This document shows positions 1-6,469 of a DNA stretch of 9,319 bases, piece by piece. How positions within the stretch are numbered: the first letter of the stretch is position 1; the number at the start of each line of letters is the position of its first letter. Below the pieces are notes generated by a model. It did no database searches. It was not told the origin of the DNA and saw nothing but the letters and a program-made list of their open reading frames with translations. A program made the position numbers and the translations under genes. Origin of the DNA: Deltaproteobacteria bacterium. GTDB lineage: Bacteria; Desulfobacterota; DSM-4660; Desulfatiglandales; Desulfatiglandaceae. The stretch lies in the NCBI GenBank assembly GCA_019307645.1, contig JAFDJF010000142.1, positions 1 through 9,319 on the forward strand. Reading direction: 5' to 3'.

Positions 1-222
1 AAGATCAAGGAAGACAAAAATTTTAACCGCAGGCATACATTAAGTATTTCGAGGATTAAAATTTTTATCTGACGCAGATATTGGCGAAAAAGACAGTTTT
101 CGTTCGGGCACTACCTAACTTGGCGTCACTGGCTCTCTTCTCAGCCTCAAGATATAGCGCCGAATTACCTTGAAGGTAACAGTTTAGTCCTTTGGAAGCA
201 TGAAATCAATGCTTTTTGCTCT
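1..222. other. Non-coding left edge with inverted repeats
   Basis: I see no credible gene here. Two structures stand out. Bases 12-26 and 56-70 form an imperfect inverted repeat (14 of 15 positions pair) built on AAAAATTTTAA, with about 29 nt between the arms. Bases 165-179 are a perfect interrupted palindrome, TTACCTT-G-AAGGTAA. The stretch runs straight into repeat copy A at 223 and shares short ordered blocks with the flank of copy B, so it may be part of a longer dispersed element whose left part lies outside the window. That last point is inference. Confidence 0.4.
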
Positions 223-270
223 AATCTGAGCGCCAAAAATGTGAATTTATTCTTACGCGAACCCTAAGCC
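223..270 (+). repeat. Dispersed repeat, copy A (48 bp)
   Basis: This 48-bp block runs from AATCTGAGCGCC to CGAACCCTAAGCC. It matches the reverse complement of 2772-2819 at 46 of 48 positions; the two differences are at about 252 (C versus T) and 255 (A versus G). It ends one base before the GTG of the truncated HDOD ORF. A hairpin that copy B can form, CAAAAAT with ATTTTTG, is disrupted here by both substitutions. The repeat is seen directly; its role is unknown. Confidence 0.85.
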
Positions 271-271
271 T

Positions 272-619
272 GTGAGTTCCGAGACCATCAACAAACAGGA
301 CGACCTTTCATGCAAAAATTGTTTCAAAACCGCGTCAATTAACAAAATAATACTAAAGAATCTAAAAACAAAGGCCAATAACATAAACATGAACTGCGCT
401 GAGAAACTAAATATGGCCCAAGACCTTCTTTACGACCCGAGAATTACAGTCAAGGATTTGGCAAAAGTCATTGCCAAAGACCAAACCTTGAGTGAAAGCC
501 TGATAAAACTCATCAAATCTTATGGGTTCCCTCCTGAAGCCTGGAATGTAACCAGTGCAATCATATTGCTGGGTTTTGGTGCGATAAGAACCATCATCTC
601 TGAACAGTTACAGTCCTAA
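272..619 (+). CDS. Truncated HDOD-domain-like protein
   Basis: This ORF of 115 codons begins with GTG. Residues about 40-112 resemble the start of an HDOD domain: an alpha-helical stretch, then DPRITVKDLAKVIAKDQ (compare the family pattern DP..s...La..I..Dp.l), then the serine-led helix and a VTSAIILLGFGAIRTI segment like the 'I.. AI..LG...v+.lv' of the family. Complete HDOD domains have about 200 residues; this protein stops about 75 residues in. Residues 1-39 contain a CKNC motif and many lysines and asparagines. No clear ribosome binding site precedes the GTG at 272 or the in-frame ATG at 389, so the start is uncertain. It may be a decayed gene or a small stand-alone protein. HDOD proteins usually act in signalling in bacteria. 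It converges on the response regulator. Confidence 0.5.
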   Translation: MSSETINKQDDLSCKNCFKTASINKIILKNLKTKANNINMNCAEKLNMAQDLLYDPRITVKDLAKVIAKDQTLSESLIKLIKSYGFPPEAWNVTSAIILLGFGAIRTIISEQLQS

Positions 620-765
620 TCCTACAGCAAAACCAAAAAGATTCCAGGCCAACGGCAGTAAAGGAAGGCCAGGGGTGAGCTAAAAAAGGAGAAAAGTTGC
701 TCATTTCGTTTGTGCAACATTTCCCTGTCCCATGTAAATGGGGAAAAAACCTCATTTTCAGAGAA

Positions 766-788
766 AATCCGGGAGATTTTCCCGGATT
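766..788 (-). terminator. Likely rho-independent terminator of the response regulator gene
   Basis: AATCCGGG at 766-773 pairs perfectly with CCCGGATT at 781-788, and A774-T780 adds a ninth pair around a 5-nt loop. Read on the minus strand the stem is followed by TTTTCTC. It lies about 40 nt beyond the regulator's stop codon at 829, so it fits termination of that leftward transcript. The plus-strand side lacks a T-run, so it is not a good terminator for the HDOD ORF. Confidence 0.55.
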
Positions 789-828
789 GGGAGGAAAAAC
801 AGGAAAGTAGGGGTCTTGGGGAATGTTT

Positions 829-1518
829 TTACGACTTCCAGAGGTCCACATCGATCAGACCCAGCTTTGCTGCATAGCGGACCAGTTCAAGCGTGTTGTG
901 AAGGGAAAGTTTGTTCAATATTCTGGTTGTGTGATTTTCAACGGTTTTATAGCTGAGACAAAGTCTTTTGGCGATAACTTTTCTGGGGACCCCTTCAGCC
1001 AGCAGACGCATGACTTCCTGTTCTCTTGGGCTCAGGCTTCCATAGGCAGCATCCCTGATCTTTTCATCTACATCGGGAGAGTCCATCAGCCTTCTTGCCA
1101 CTTCATTTGAGAGGGCACTGTCCAGGAAATATTCGCCTTTAAGGATTAATCCAATTGCCTTAAGAAGGCTGTCAGATGTGGATTCCTTGAGAAGATATCC
1201 TTTGGCGCCCGCCCGGATCGCCTGAATGATATAGTCAATGTTACAATGCATGCTAATTAACATGACGGGTGTTTCGGGAAGAAAGCTCAGTATTTCTCCG
1301 GTCAGTTCAATACCGCTTCGATCCGGTAATGACAGGTCCACTGTCACAAGATCAGGCCTGATCTTTCTGGCCGCTTCAAGCCCATCCTGTGCATTGCCGG
1401 CTTCTCCAACCACCTCAAGTCCAGAATCCCGGCTTAAAACGGTTTTCAGACCTTCCCTGAAAAGGGGGTGGTCATCGATGATCAGTATGCGCGTTTTATT
1501 ATTTTCTTTTTTCCCCAT
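829..1518 (-). CDS. NarL/FixJ-family response regulator (REC + LuxR-type HTH)
   Basis: This is a two-component response regulator that binds DNA as its output. Counting from the ATG at 1518 (229 aa), the receiver domain occupies about 9-125. It has the acidic pair in LIIDDHPLFREG, the phospho-acceptor Asp61 in TVDLSLPD, the Ser in MLISMH and the Lys in YLLKES. A LuxR-type helix-turn-helix follows at about 161-216 (LSPREQEVMRLLAEG, then KTVENHTTRILNKL). The length is typical of the family. An in-frame GTG at 1530 would add four residues; neither start has a strong ribosome binding site, and I prefer ATG. The probable partner is the DesK/NarX-type kinase at 3884-6373, because HisKA_3 kinases usually pair with this regulator class. 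Partnership is inference: the two genes are separated by about 2.4 kb and two plus-strand genes. Confidence 0.93.
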   Translation of the reverse strand: MGKKENNKTRILIIDDHPLFREGLKTVLSRDSGLEVVGEAGNAQDGLEAARKIRPDLVTVDLSLPDRSGIELTGEILSFLPETPVMLISMHCNIDYIIQAIRAGAKGYLLKESTSDSLLKAIGLILKGEYFLDSALSNEVARRLMDSPDVDEKIRDAAYGSLSPREQEVMRLLAEGVPRKVIAKRLCLSYKTVENHTTRILNKLSLHNTLELVRYAAKLGLIDVDLWKS

Positions 1519-1811
1519 TATAATGCCCACTACATGTTGTGGCTTTGAGTTGAAGCCTCAAAGTAACCGCTTGGCGTATGCCTTACTTTGGCATGAAACC
1601 CAATTTCCATATATCATATATTGTGCAAAAACGGAACGGAATTTTCATAATAGCTTGAGGCAGACTAAACCTTGCGCTTACACAGGCCCTGCGAAAGCCT
1701 TGTTCACGTAGCTTAAACTTGACCCGCAAGCTGAATCCCTTTATAGTCTTTCACCCAACAACTCCTTTATCGCTTCATTCACTTCACCTATCACCTGGAC
1801 GGCAATCAGGG
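1519..1811. other. Divergent intergenic region with small inverted repeats
   Basis: This is the shared upstream region of the response regulator (leftward) and the lipid kinase (rightward). Visible structures are CTTTGAG (1543-1549) with CTCAAAG (1557-1563), the overlapping alternative GGCTT (1541-1545) with AAGCC (1553-1557), and ATGCC (1578-1582) with GGCAT (1590-1594). CATTATAATG at 1516-1525 is a perfect 10-bp palindrome covering the regulator's start codon. TTGTGC (1621-1626) and CATAAT (1646-1651), 19 nt apart, are a weak rightward promoter candidate. No gene is supported here; an upstream TTG-started extension of the lipid kinase is unlikely. Confidence 0.35.
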
Positions 1812-2714
1812 ATGGATAAATTAATTGTAAATCCCCGCTCCAATAAAGGACGAACAGCGGCCCTGTTATCTAAAATTATCCATCACTTGCGGCACCTGGA
1901 GATCGAATTTGAAGTGCAAAAGACTGAGGCCCCCGGTCAGGCAACGGATTTTGCCCAACAGACTGTACCTGAGCGTTATAGACGAGTGATTGCTGTTGGC
2001 GGTGATGGAACGTGCCATGAGATTGTCAATGGGTTGCTCATTGCCGCACAGAAGGGAGGACAAGCGCCCACCCTTGGAATTATTCCCACCGGTTCCGGGA
2101 ATGATCTGGCTCATTCCCTGGGTATCCCTTCTGACATCGACCAGGCTTGCACTATCCTGAAAAACGGCTCAGAGCGGGCTATTGATGTGGGCCGGGTCAC
2201 GGTAGATGGTAAACCTCACTTTTTTGTCAATAACGTTGGGTTGGGGCTTGACGCTGAAGTCGCCTTAACGACTCGGAAAACCAGAATATTGCGGGGTTTT
2301 TTGATGTATCTGGGAAGTGCATTATGGGTAGTTGCCTTTGGCAGATGGCCCTATCAGGCGAAATTTTCCTTCAACAATACACAGCATGAGCAGACCATCA
2401 CGCTTTTTACCGTAGCCAATGGTCAACGGAGTGGTGGCGGCTTTTTTTTTACGCCCGAGGCCAAACTGGATGATGGACTACTTGACATTTGTTACGCTTC
2501 CAGACTGTCAAGATTGGGGGTATTGAACCTTTTACCCAAAACCTTCAAAGGAACTCATATTCATCATCAGGCGGTGATCCTGAGACAATCAAACAAGGTT
2601 GATATTTTTGTCGAGGCAGGCATCCCCGGTCACATTGATGGTGAAATTTTATGTATTTTGGGCCGGCACTTCACTTTTGAAATTCTGCCCAAAGCCCTGA
2701 GGGTTTGGGCATAA
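1812..2714 (+). CDS. Diacylglycerol/sphingosine-kinase-family lipid kinase (YegS/DagK-like)
   Basis: It probably phosphorylates a lipid hydroxyl group, such as that of diacylglycerol or a related lipid, using ATP at the cytoplasmic membrane face; the exact substrate cannot be read from the sequence. From the ATG at 1812 the protein is 300 aa, the usual length. The N-terminal nucleotide-binding part shows NPRSNKGR, then the signature GGDGT at 63-67 followed by HEIVNGL, then PTGSGNDLA at about 92-100. The C-terminal beta-rich part carries FVNNVGLGLDAEV, a GGGFFFTPEAKLDDGLLDI segment and the terminal HIDGE motif. I chose ATG 1812 because homology starts there and GGA and CAGGG lie just upstream; 31 further codons back to a TTG at 1719 do not look like protein. 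There is no signal peptide. Weak hairpins only are seen after the stop. It stands alone and divergent from the regulator, inside the block bracketed by repeats A and B. Confidence 0.93.
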   Translation: MDKLIVNPRSNKGRTAALLSKIIHHLRHLEIEFEVQKTEAPGQATDFAQQTVPERYRRVIAVGGDGTCHEIVNGLLIAAQKGGQAPTLGIIPTGSGNDLAHSLGIPSDIDQACTILKNGSERAIDVGRVTVDGKPHFFVNNVGLGLDAEVALTTRKTRILRGFLMYLGSALWVVAFGRWPYQAKFSFNNTQHEQTITLFTVANGQRSGGGFFFTPEAKLDDGLLDICYASRLSRLGVLNLLPKTFKGTHIHHQAVILRQSNKVDIFVEAGIPGHIDGEILCILGRHFTFEILPKALRVWA

Positions 2715-2771
2715 TACCCACGACATATCCTGGCAAATCCTGAATTTCAACCATTTGTTTGAAACCATAAA

Positions 2772-2819
2772 GGCTTAGGGTTCGCGCAAAAATAAATTCA
2801 CATTTTTGGCGCTCAGATT
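2772..2819 (-). repeat. Dispersed repeat, copy B (inverted relative to A)
   Basis: The reverse complement of this block matches copy A at 46 of 48 positions. Read on the plus strand, GCGCAAAAAT (2784-2793) can pair with ATTTTTG plus CGC (2802-2812, with G2809 bulged) around an 8-nt loop, giving ten base pairs. It lies 57 bp beyond the lipid kinase stop. With copy A it brackets a block of about 2.5 kb in inverted orientation. There is no T-run after the hairpin, so it is not a convincing terminator. Confidence 0.85.
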
Positions 2820-2842
2820 TAGGTTAGGTTTGATAGATATTT

Positions 2843-2891
2843 AAGAGCAAAAGACGCAGTAATAGTGGACTATTTCAAGGTTTTTGCTCTT
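2843..2891. other. Nested hairpin element beside repeat B
   Basis: AAGAGCAAAA (2843-2852) is perfectly complementary to TTTTGCTCTT (2882-2891), a 10-bp outer stem. Within the 29-nt interior, AATAGT (2861-2866) and ACTATT (2869-2874) form a second inverted repeat separated by only GG. The arrangement is seen directly. The surrounding stretch 2820-3010 contains no credible gene, though it holds a 63-codon minus-strand frame that I rejected. It may be part of the same dispersed element as repeat B. Confidence 0.5.
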
Positions 2892-2947
2892 CAAAATCTG
2901 CCAAAAATGACCTGAAGATGAGATGCCAAAATGGGTAAAAAAGTAAG

Positions 2948-2977
2948 TTGACAATGGGTGTTCTGTTCGGCAAAGAT
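2948..2977 (+). promoter_or_regulatory. Possible promoter for the DUF2284 gene
   Basis: TTGACA at 2948-2953 matches the sigma-70 -35 consensus exactly. The best -10 at suitable spacing is AAAGAT (2972-2977, 18 nt away), which is a poor match. It would leave a leader of roughly 120 nt before the gene. The assignment is tentative. Confidence 0.25.
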
Positions 2978-3091
2978 GAACTATGGTGAGAAAAGCGCGC
3001 CTGGACGCACCTGGTGTCCTGCACCACATCATGGTTCGGAAAATGGATAGATTTTTATTTTTTTATCAGCGTTCCCCATCCCATGTGCAGG

Positions 3092-3098
3092 AAAGGAG
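3092..3098 (+). promoter_or_regulatory. Ribosome binding site fixing a GTG start
   Basis: AAAGGAG lies nine bases before the GTG at 3108. It is a strong Shine-Dalgarno sequence and is the reason for choosing GTG over the in-frame ATG codons six and eight residues downstream. Confidence 0.75.
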
Positions 3099-3107
3099 AT
3101 ACTCATT

Positions 3108-3872
3108 GTGACAAAAGATGCGGCTATGAAAATGTTCGACAACCCCGCTCCAAAGGTCGGAATACCGCAGTCCCAGGACATACCCCGCATGCGCACCTCG
3201 CGCATCCCCTGCACACATGAAGAACTGGAATCACACCTTCAGGATTACGTTACGTTGATCAAGGAAAAGGGTGCCGATGACGCCCGGATTGTCAGTGCCC
3301 GCGAAATCCCGCAGGACCCGCGGGTCATTCTGAAGTGTTCTTCTCCCAAGTGCCCTTTTTACGGCCGAAGCGGAAGCTGCCCTCCGCATTGCTCCGGCAC
3401 GTTCCAGCAGGCCAAGGAGTACATGGATGCGTACAACTGGGCCATTGTCTACCGCGTGGACGTACCGGTGGAGGGAAGGGAATATGTCACGGGCCCGGGC
3501 ATAATCGATCACGTGCAAAGTCCGGAGGGGCGGCACAGATTGGCGTCGATGCAGAGATACTTCTGGCACATTGGCGATTATGTGCAGAGCGCCGCGTACT
3601 ACGACGGCCACTATTTTGTGGTGAACTGTCATTTCGGCCCGTGCCTGCTCAGCCTGTGCGAGGAGTTCGATTCCTGTCAGGAAATGAAAACCGGGATCTG
3701 TCGGTTCCCCACAATTGCAAAGCCGAGCGTTGAGCAGACGTTCTGCGTTGATTTCATTCGATTGGCTGCGAACCTTGGATGGCAGCACTATATGTGGGGG
3801 TATTGCGCATTTTCCAAGGATTATCCCAAAGACCATACGCCGTTTGCCATAGGTTTGATTCTCATAGACTGA
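3108..3872 (+). CDS. DUF2284-family predicted metal-binding protein
   Basis: This 254-aa soluble protein has two cysteine clusters typical of DUF2284. The first is C77-x4-C82-x8-C91-x3-C95, including the SGSCPPHC segment. The second is C174-x4-C179-x4-C184-x5-C190-x7-C198. C35, C213 and C233 are also present. The C-terminal PSVEQTFCVDFIRLAANLGW region fits the family, whose members often end a conserved block with a 'P..e..g.d....a...gw' pattern. Members are presumed to bind metal or an iron-sulfur cluster, and the biochemical role is not established. The GTG start has a strong ribosome binding site. The gene is visibly richer in G and C than the kinase beside it, which could reflect recent acquisition. 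It converges on the kinase with only 11 bp between stop codons and no terminator hairpin visible between them. Confidence 0.85.
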   Translation: MTKDAAMKMFDNPAPKVGIPQSQDIPRMRTSRIPCTHEELESHLQDYVTLIKEKGADDARIVSAREIPQDPRVILKCSSPKCPFYGRSGSCPPHCSGTFQQAKEYMDAYNWAIVYRVDVPVEGREYVTGPGIIDHVQSPEGRHRLASMQRYFWHIGDYVQSAAYYDGHYFVVNCHFGPCLLSLCEEFDSCQEMKTGICRFPTIAKPSVEQTFCVDFIRLAANLGWQHYMWGYCAFSKDYPKDHTPFAIGLILID

Positions 3873-3883
3873 AAATGCGGTCA

Positions 3884-6373
3884 TCAAAGATTAACAGGGT
3901 TTTCTAGAGGCTCAGTAATTTCATCTGCACAGGGAATTGTTATGGTAATTTTCGTACCCTTACCAGGAATGGAATTGATATCCATTCTGCCCTGAAGAAG
4001 ACTGGTCCGTTCTTCCATGCTGTGAAGTCCCATCCGCTTTTCTTTAAGAGCAGAGGCCTTGCGTTCCTTCAAGTCAAATCCTTTACCATCATCCTCAATC
4101 CGGAGAATGATGTTGGGAAAAGATGAGACAAGTTTAACGGAAACCCTGTTGGCATAAGCATGTTTCCTGACATTATTAAGACCTTCTTGAACCAAACGAT
4201 ACAGGTTAATCTTGATTTTATAATTCAGGCCTGTTTGTTCAATACCCGCTGCATTGAAGTCAACTCGGATACCGGTTTTTTCAGAAAAATCTTCGCAAAA
4301 TTGATAAAGGATTCGCGCCAGTTCTAATTTATCCAGACCGGGAGGTCTTAGATAATACGATATATCGCGTACAGTGTTTAGAGTGTTGTGCAGGCTATCA
4401 TATATTTCTGAAATTTTTTTTCTGATCCCTCCACTCAGTGATTTGTATTCCAAAAGCGTTTTGGATTGAATTCTAAGAGCGGAAAGGTCTTGAGCCACAG
4501 TATCATGCAATTCGTGTGAAATCATTTGACGTTCACGTTCCTGAGACATAATGAGTTGGTGTGTGAGGTCGCGGATGAAGTCTTCGGTCCGCTTGCGTTC
4601 GGTAATATCTCGAATAATCGCCAAATCGGCAGGTCGGCCACTGTAATTAATCAACGCACCGGCGATTTCGCAAGGTATCTGCGTGCCATCTTTGGAAATG
4701 AGGGTGATGAGATCGCTTTGGGGGTAGACTTTTTTGCCGGAAAGCCGCCTGTCTAATCGATCCCGGGACCTTTCTCTGTCATCTTTGTGTATAATAGAAA
4801 AAACATCTAAGCCATCTTCCAAATCCTTTTGATCATATTTTAGTAATTTTGTAACTGCCGGATTGATAAGGGAAAATTGGTCGTCCTGAATGACAACAAC
4901 CGGGTCCGGGATCAAATTTAAAAGGTTTCGGTATTCTTCCCGGCTCTTACGCAGCGCCTCCTCTGCCTTTTTTCTCTGGGTAATGTCTTGGGTAATTATT
5001 TGAACGGCAATGATATTCCCGCCTGCATCCCTCAGGGGATGGGAATTTGATAAGAACCATCCCTCCTTCCCCGAAGGCAACCTTATAAACTCGTCAAAAG
5101 ACAGGCCCTCCCCTGATTTTACAATGGCTTGAATCCTCTCTAAATATTCATCTGCCTCCTGAAGACGAAAATCATGAAATGATTTTCCAACAAAATCATC
5201 GGGGGTTCCTTCATAATAATCAGCAGCCGTTTCATTGATCATCAGGCTAATCCCGTCAGGGTCAAAAACTTGTATCAAGGCGCCCGCATTATCGAAAAGC
5301 GATCTGTATCTCTCCTCACTTTCACGTAATGCCTTTTCTATCGCTTTATGTTCTTCAATTTTCTCTCTCAACTGTTCATTTATTACTGCCATTTCAGCCG
5401 TGCGTTCCTGCACCCTTTTTCCCAATTCATCATGAGCTTTTTTCAGCCCCTCCTCTGCTTGCTTTCGCTCGGTAATATCGCGAGCAATCGACATAAAGGC
5501 AGGTCTTCCGTTATAGTTAATCTTAATACCCGAAGATTCAAAAGGTATAACTTTGCCCTCTTTGGAGATAAGATTAATGGTGAACTTTTTTCCAACTGGT
5601 TTCTCGGAAATCCGATCTTGGTATCGACGACTGACGGTCTCTTTGTCGTGACTCTGAACAACCTCATAGAAACTCAATCCATTATCTACGTCTTTTTGAG
5701 TGTAACCTAAAAGCGTTGTAAAAGCCGAATTGATAAAACGGTAGCGATCGTCCTGAATTATAACAATTGGATCTGGGCTTAATTCCACAAGATTTCTATA
5801 CTTTTCTTCGCTTTCTCGAAACGCCTTTTCAGTATGCTTCCTCTCCAGAGCATACGTAAAGGTTCGGCCGATAAACCGGAGCTGTTGAACCAGATCGTGA
5901 GGCCATGTTTTTGTTGCGCTAAAGGAAGCAAATATTAATGCACCTAAAACCTTGCCTTCAATCATCATCGGGATCATTATTGTTGATTTAGTACCCTCGT
6001 TTAGAAAATAGTCTTTCTCCGCTTCAGAAAAAAGTTCATTAATGTCTGAGAATGAGAAGATCTCGCCCTTCCTTATGGTTTCAGCCAGATAAGAAAGCTT
6101 TTCAGAAGGAACTGGCAGGCGGTACTGCTTAATTCCCTTTCTATTCCAGGAATATATCTCACGAGAACTTGTGTCACCTTCCGGCCAATACACTAAGATG
6201 CCCCGATCAACACCAGTAAACTCAACAACACGCTCCAGGAAATTTTCTATTGTTTTTCCAAATTCGTCGGGAGGTAATTCGATGAATGCGTTTGCAAGGT
6301 CAGAATGAAGTTGGGAGAACTCCAGGCTTCTTTTCAGCGAGTCCTCCGCCTGTTTGAGCTTAGTAATATCCAT
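3884..6373 (-). CDS. Soluble GAF/multi-PAS sensor histidine kinase, HisKA_3 (DesK/NarX) type
   Basis: This 829-aa kinase autophosphorylates on histidine and passes phosphate to a response regulator. In order: a GAF-like domain at about 22-175, PAS-PAC 1 at about 185-305, a coiled-coil linker at 306-350, PAS-PAC 2 at about 351-470 and PAS-PAC 3 at about 476-595. A HisKA_3 dimerisation domain follows at about 600-680 with phospho-acceptor His623 in SHELHDTVAQ. The ATPase domain at about 715-815 has the N-box VQEGLNNVRKHA, the G1 box EDDGKGFD at 760-767 and the G2 box IPGKGTKI. PAS 1 and PAS 3 are clearly similar to each other (for example PDPIVIIQDD and PDPVVVIQDD). No membrane segment or signal peptide is present, so it should sense something cytoplasmic. 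The ATG at 6373 lacks a ribosome binding site, and the protein opens with MDITKLKQAEDS, the tail of a PAC motif, which suggests an N-terminal PAS domain has been lost. Confidence 0.93.
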   Translation of the reverse strand: MDITKLKQAEDSLKRSLEFSQLHSDLANAFIELPPDEFGKTIENFLERVVEFTGVDRGILVYWPEGDTSSREIYSWNRKGIKQYRLPVPSEKLSYLAETIRKGEIFSFSDINELFSEAEKDYFLNEGTKSTIMIPMMIEGKVLGALIFASFSATKTWPHDLVQQLRFIGRTFTYALERKHTEKAFRESEEKYRNLVELSPDPIVIIQDDRYRFINSAFTTLLGYTQKDVDNGLSFYEVVQSHDKETVSRRYQDRISEKPVGKKFTINLISKEGKVIPFESSGIKINYNGRPAFMSIARDITERKQAEEGLKKAHDELGKRVQERTAEMAVINEQLREKIEEHKAIEKALRESEERYRSLFDNAGALIQVFDPDGISLMINETAADYYEGTPDDFVGKSFHDFRLQEADEYLERIQAIVKSGEGLSFDEFIRLPSGKEGWFLSNSHPLRDAGGNIIAVQIITQDITQRKKAEEALRKSREEYRNLLNLIPDPVVVIQDDQFSLINPAVTKLLKYDQKDLEDGLDVFSIIHKDDRERSRDRLDRRLSGKKVYPQSDLITLISKDGTQIPCEIAGALINYSGRPADLAIIRDITERKRTEDFIRDLTHQLIMSQERERQMISHELHDTVAQDLSALRIQSKTLLEYKSLSGGIRKKISEIYDSLHNTLNTVRDISYYLRPPGLDKLELARILYQFCEDFSEKTGIRVDFNAAGIEQTGLNYKIKINLYRLVQEGLNNVRKHAYANRVSVKLVSSFPNIILRIEDDGKGFDLKERKASALKEKRMGLHSMEERTSLLQGRMDINSIPGKGTKITITIPCADEITEPLENPVNL

Positions 6374-6402
6374 AAAAGTTACACATCGCTTACTATTTCA
6401 TT

Positions 6403-6414
6403 TCCCTGCAGGGA
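6403..6414. other. 12-bp perfect palindrome upstream of the kinase
   Basis: TCCCTGCAGGGA is a perfect palindrome 30-41 bp upstream of the kinase ATG, in the short gap between the bTHX stop and the kinase. It could be an operator, a recombination scar or chance. Confidence 0.3.
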
Positions 6415-6469
6415 TGTGCCATGCCACCAGCATGTGGAAATCCCCAGCATACCTCACCTATGGGTTTCA

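Noticed and set aside
728..743. Hairpin CCCAT-GTAA-ATGGG as a plus-strand terminator
   Set aside because: It is followed by a run of A rather than T on the plus strand and has a stem of only five pairs.
594..851. Minus-strand 85-codon ORF
   Set aside because: It overlaps the 3' ends of two other genes and the terminator hairpin, and shows no protein-like motif.
1238..1711. Plus-strand 157-codon ORF
   Set aside because: Mostly antisense to the response regulator, whose motifs are unmistakable; the composition is that of a shadow frame.
1719..1811. TTG-started N-terminal extension of the lipid kinase
   Set aside because: The additional 31 residues lack family similarity, and ATG 1812 gives the normal 300-residue protein.
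2784..2812. Repeat B hairpin as terminator of the lipid kinase
   Set aside because: The stem is AT-rich and is followed by TCAGATTT instead of a T-run; the same sequence occurs upstream of genes in copies A and C.
2841..3032. Minus-strand 63-codon ORF next to repeat B
   Set aside because: No ribosome binding site or recognisable domain. It overlaps the nested hairpin and may simply be translated repetitive DNA; similar-looking frames often arise from dispersed repeats.
3873..3883. Shared bidirectional terminator between the DUF2284 and kinase genes
   Set aside because: Only 11 bp separate the stop codons, and I see no stem-loop there or in the gene ends.
3231..3887. Minus-strand 218-codon ORF
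   Set aside because: Antisense to the DUF2284 gene, which has a strong ribosome binding site and conserved cysteine motifs.
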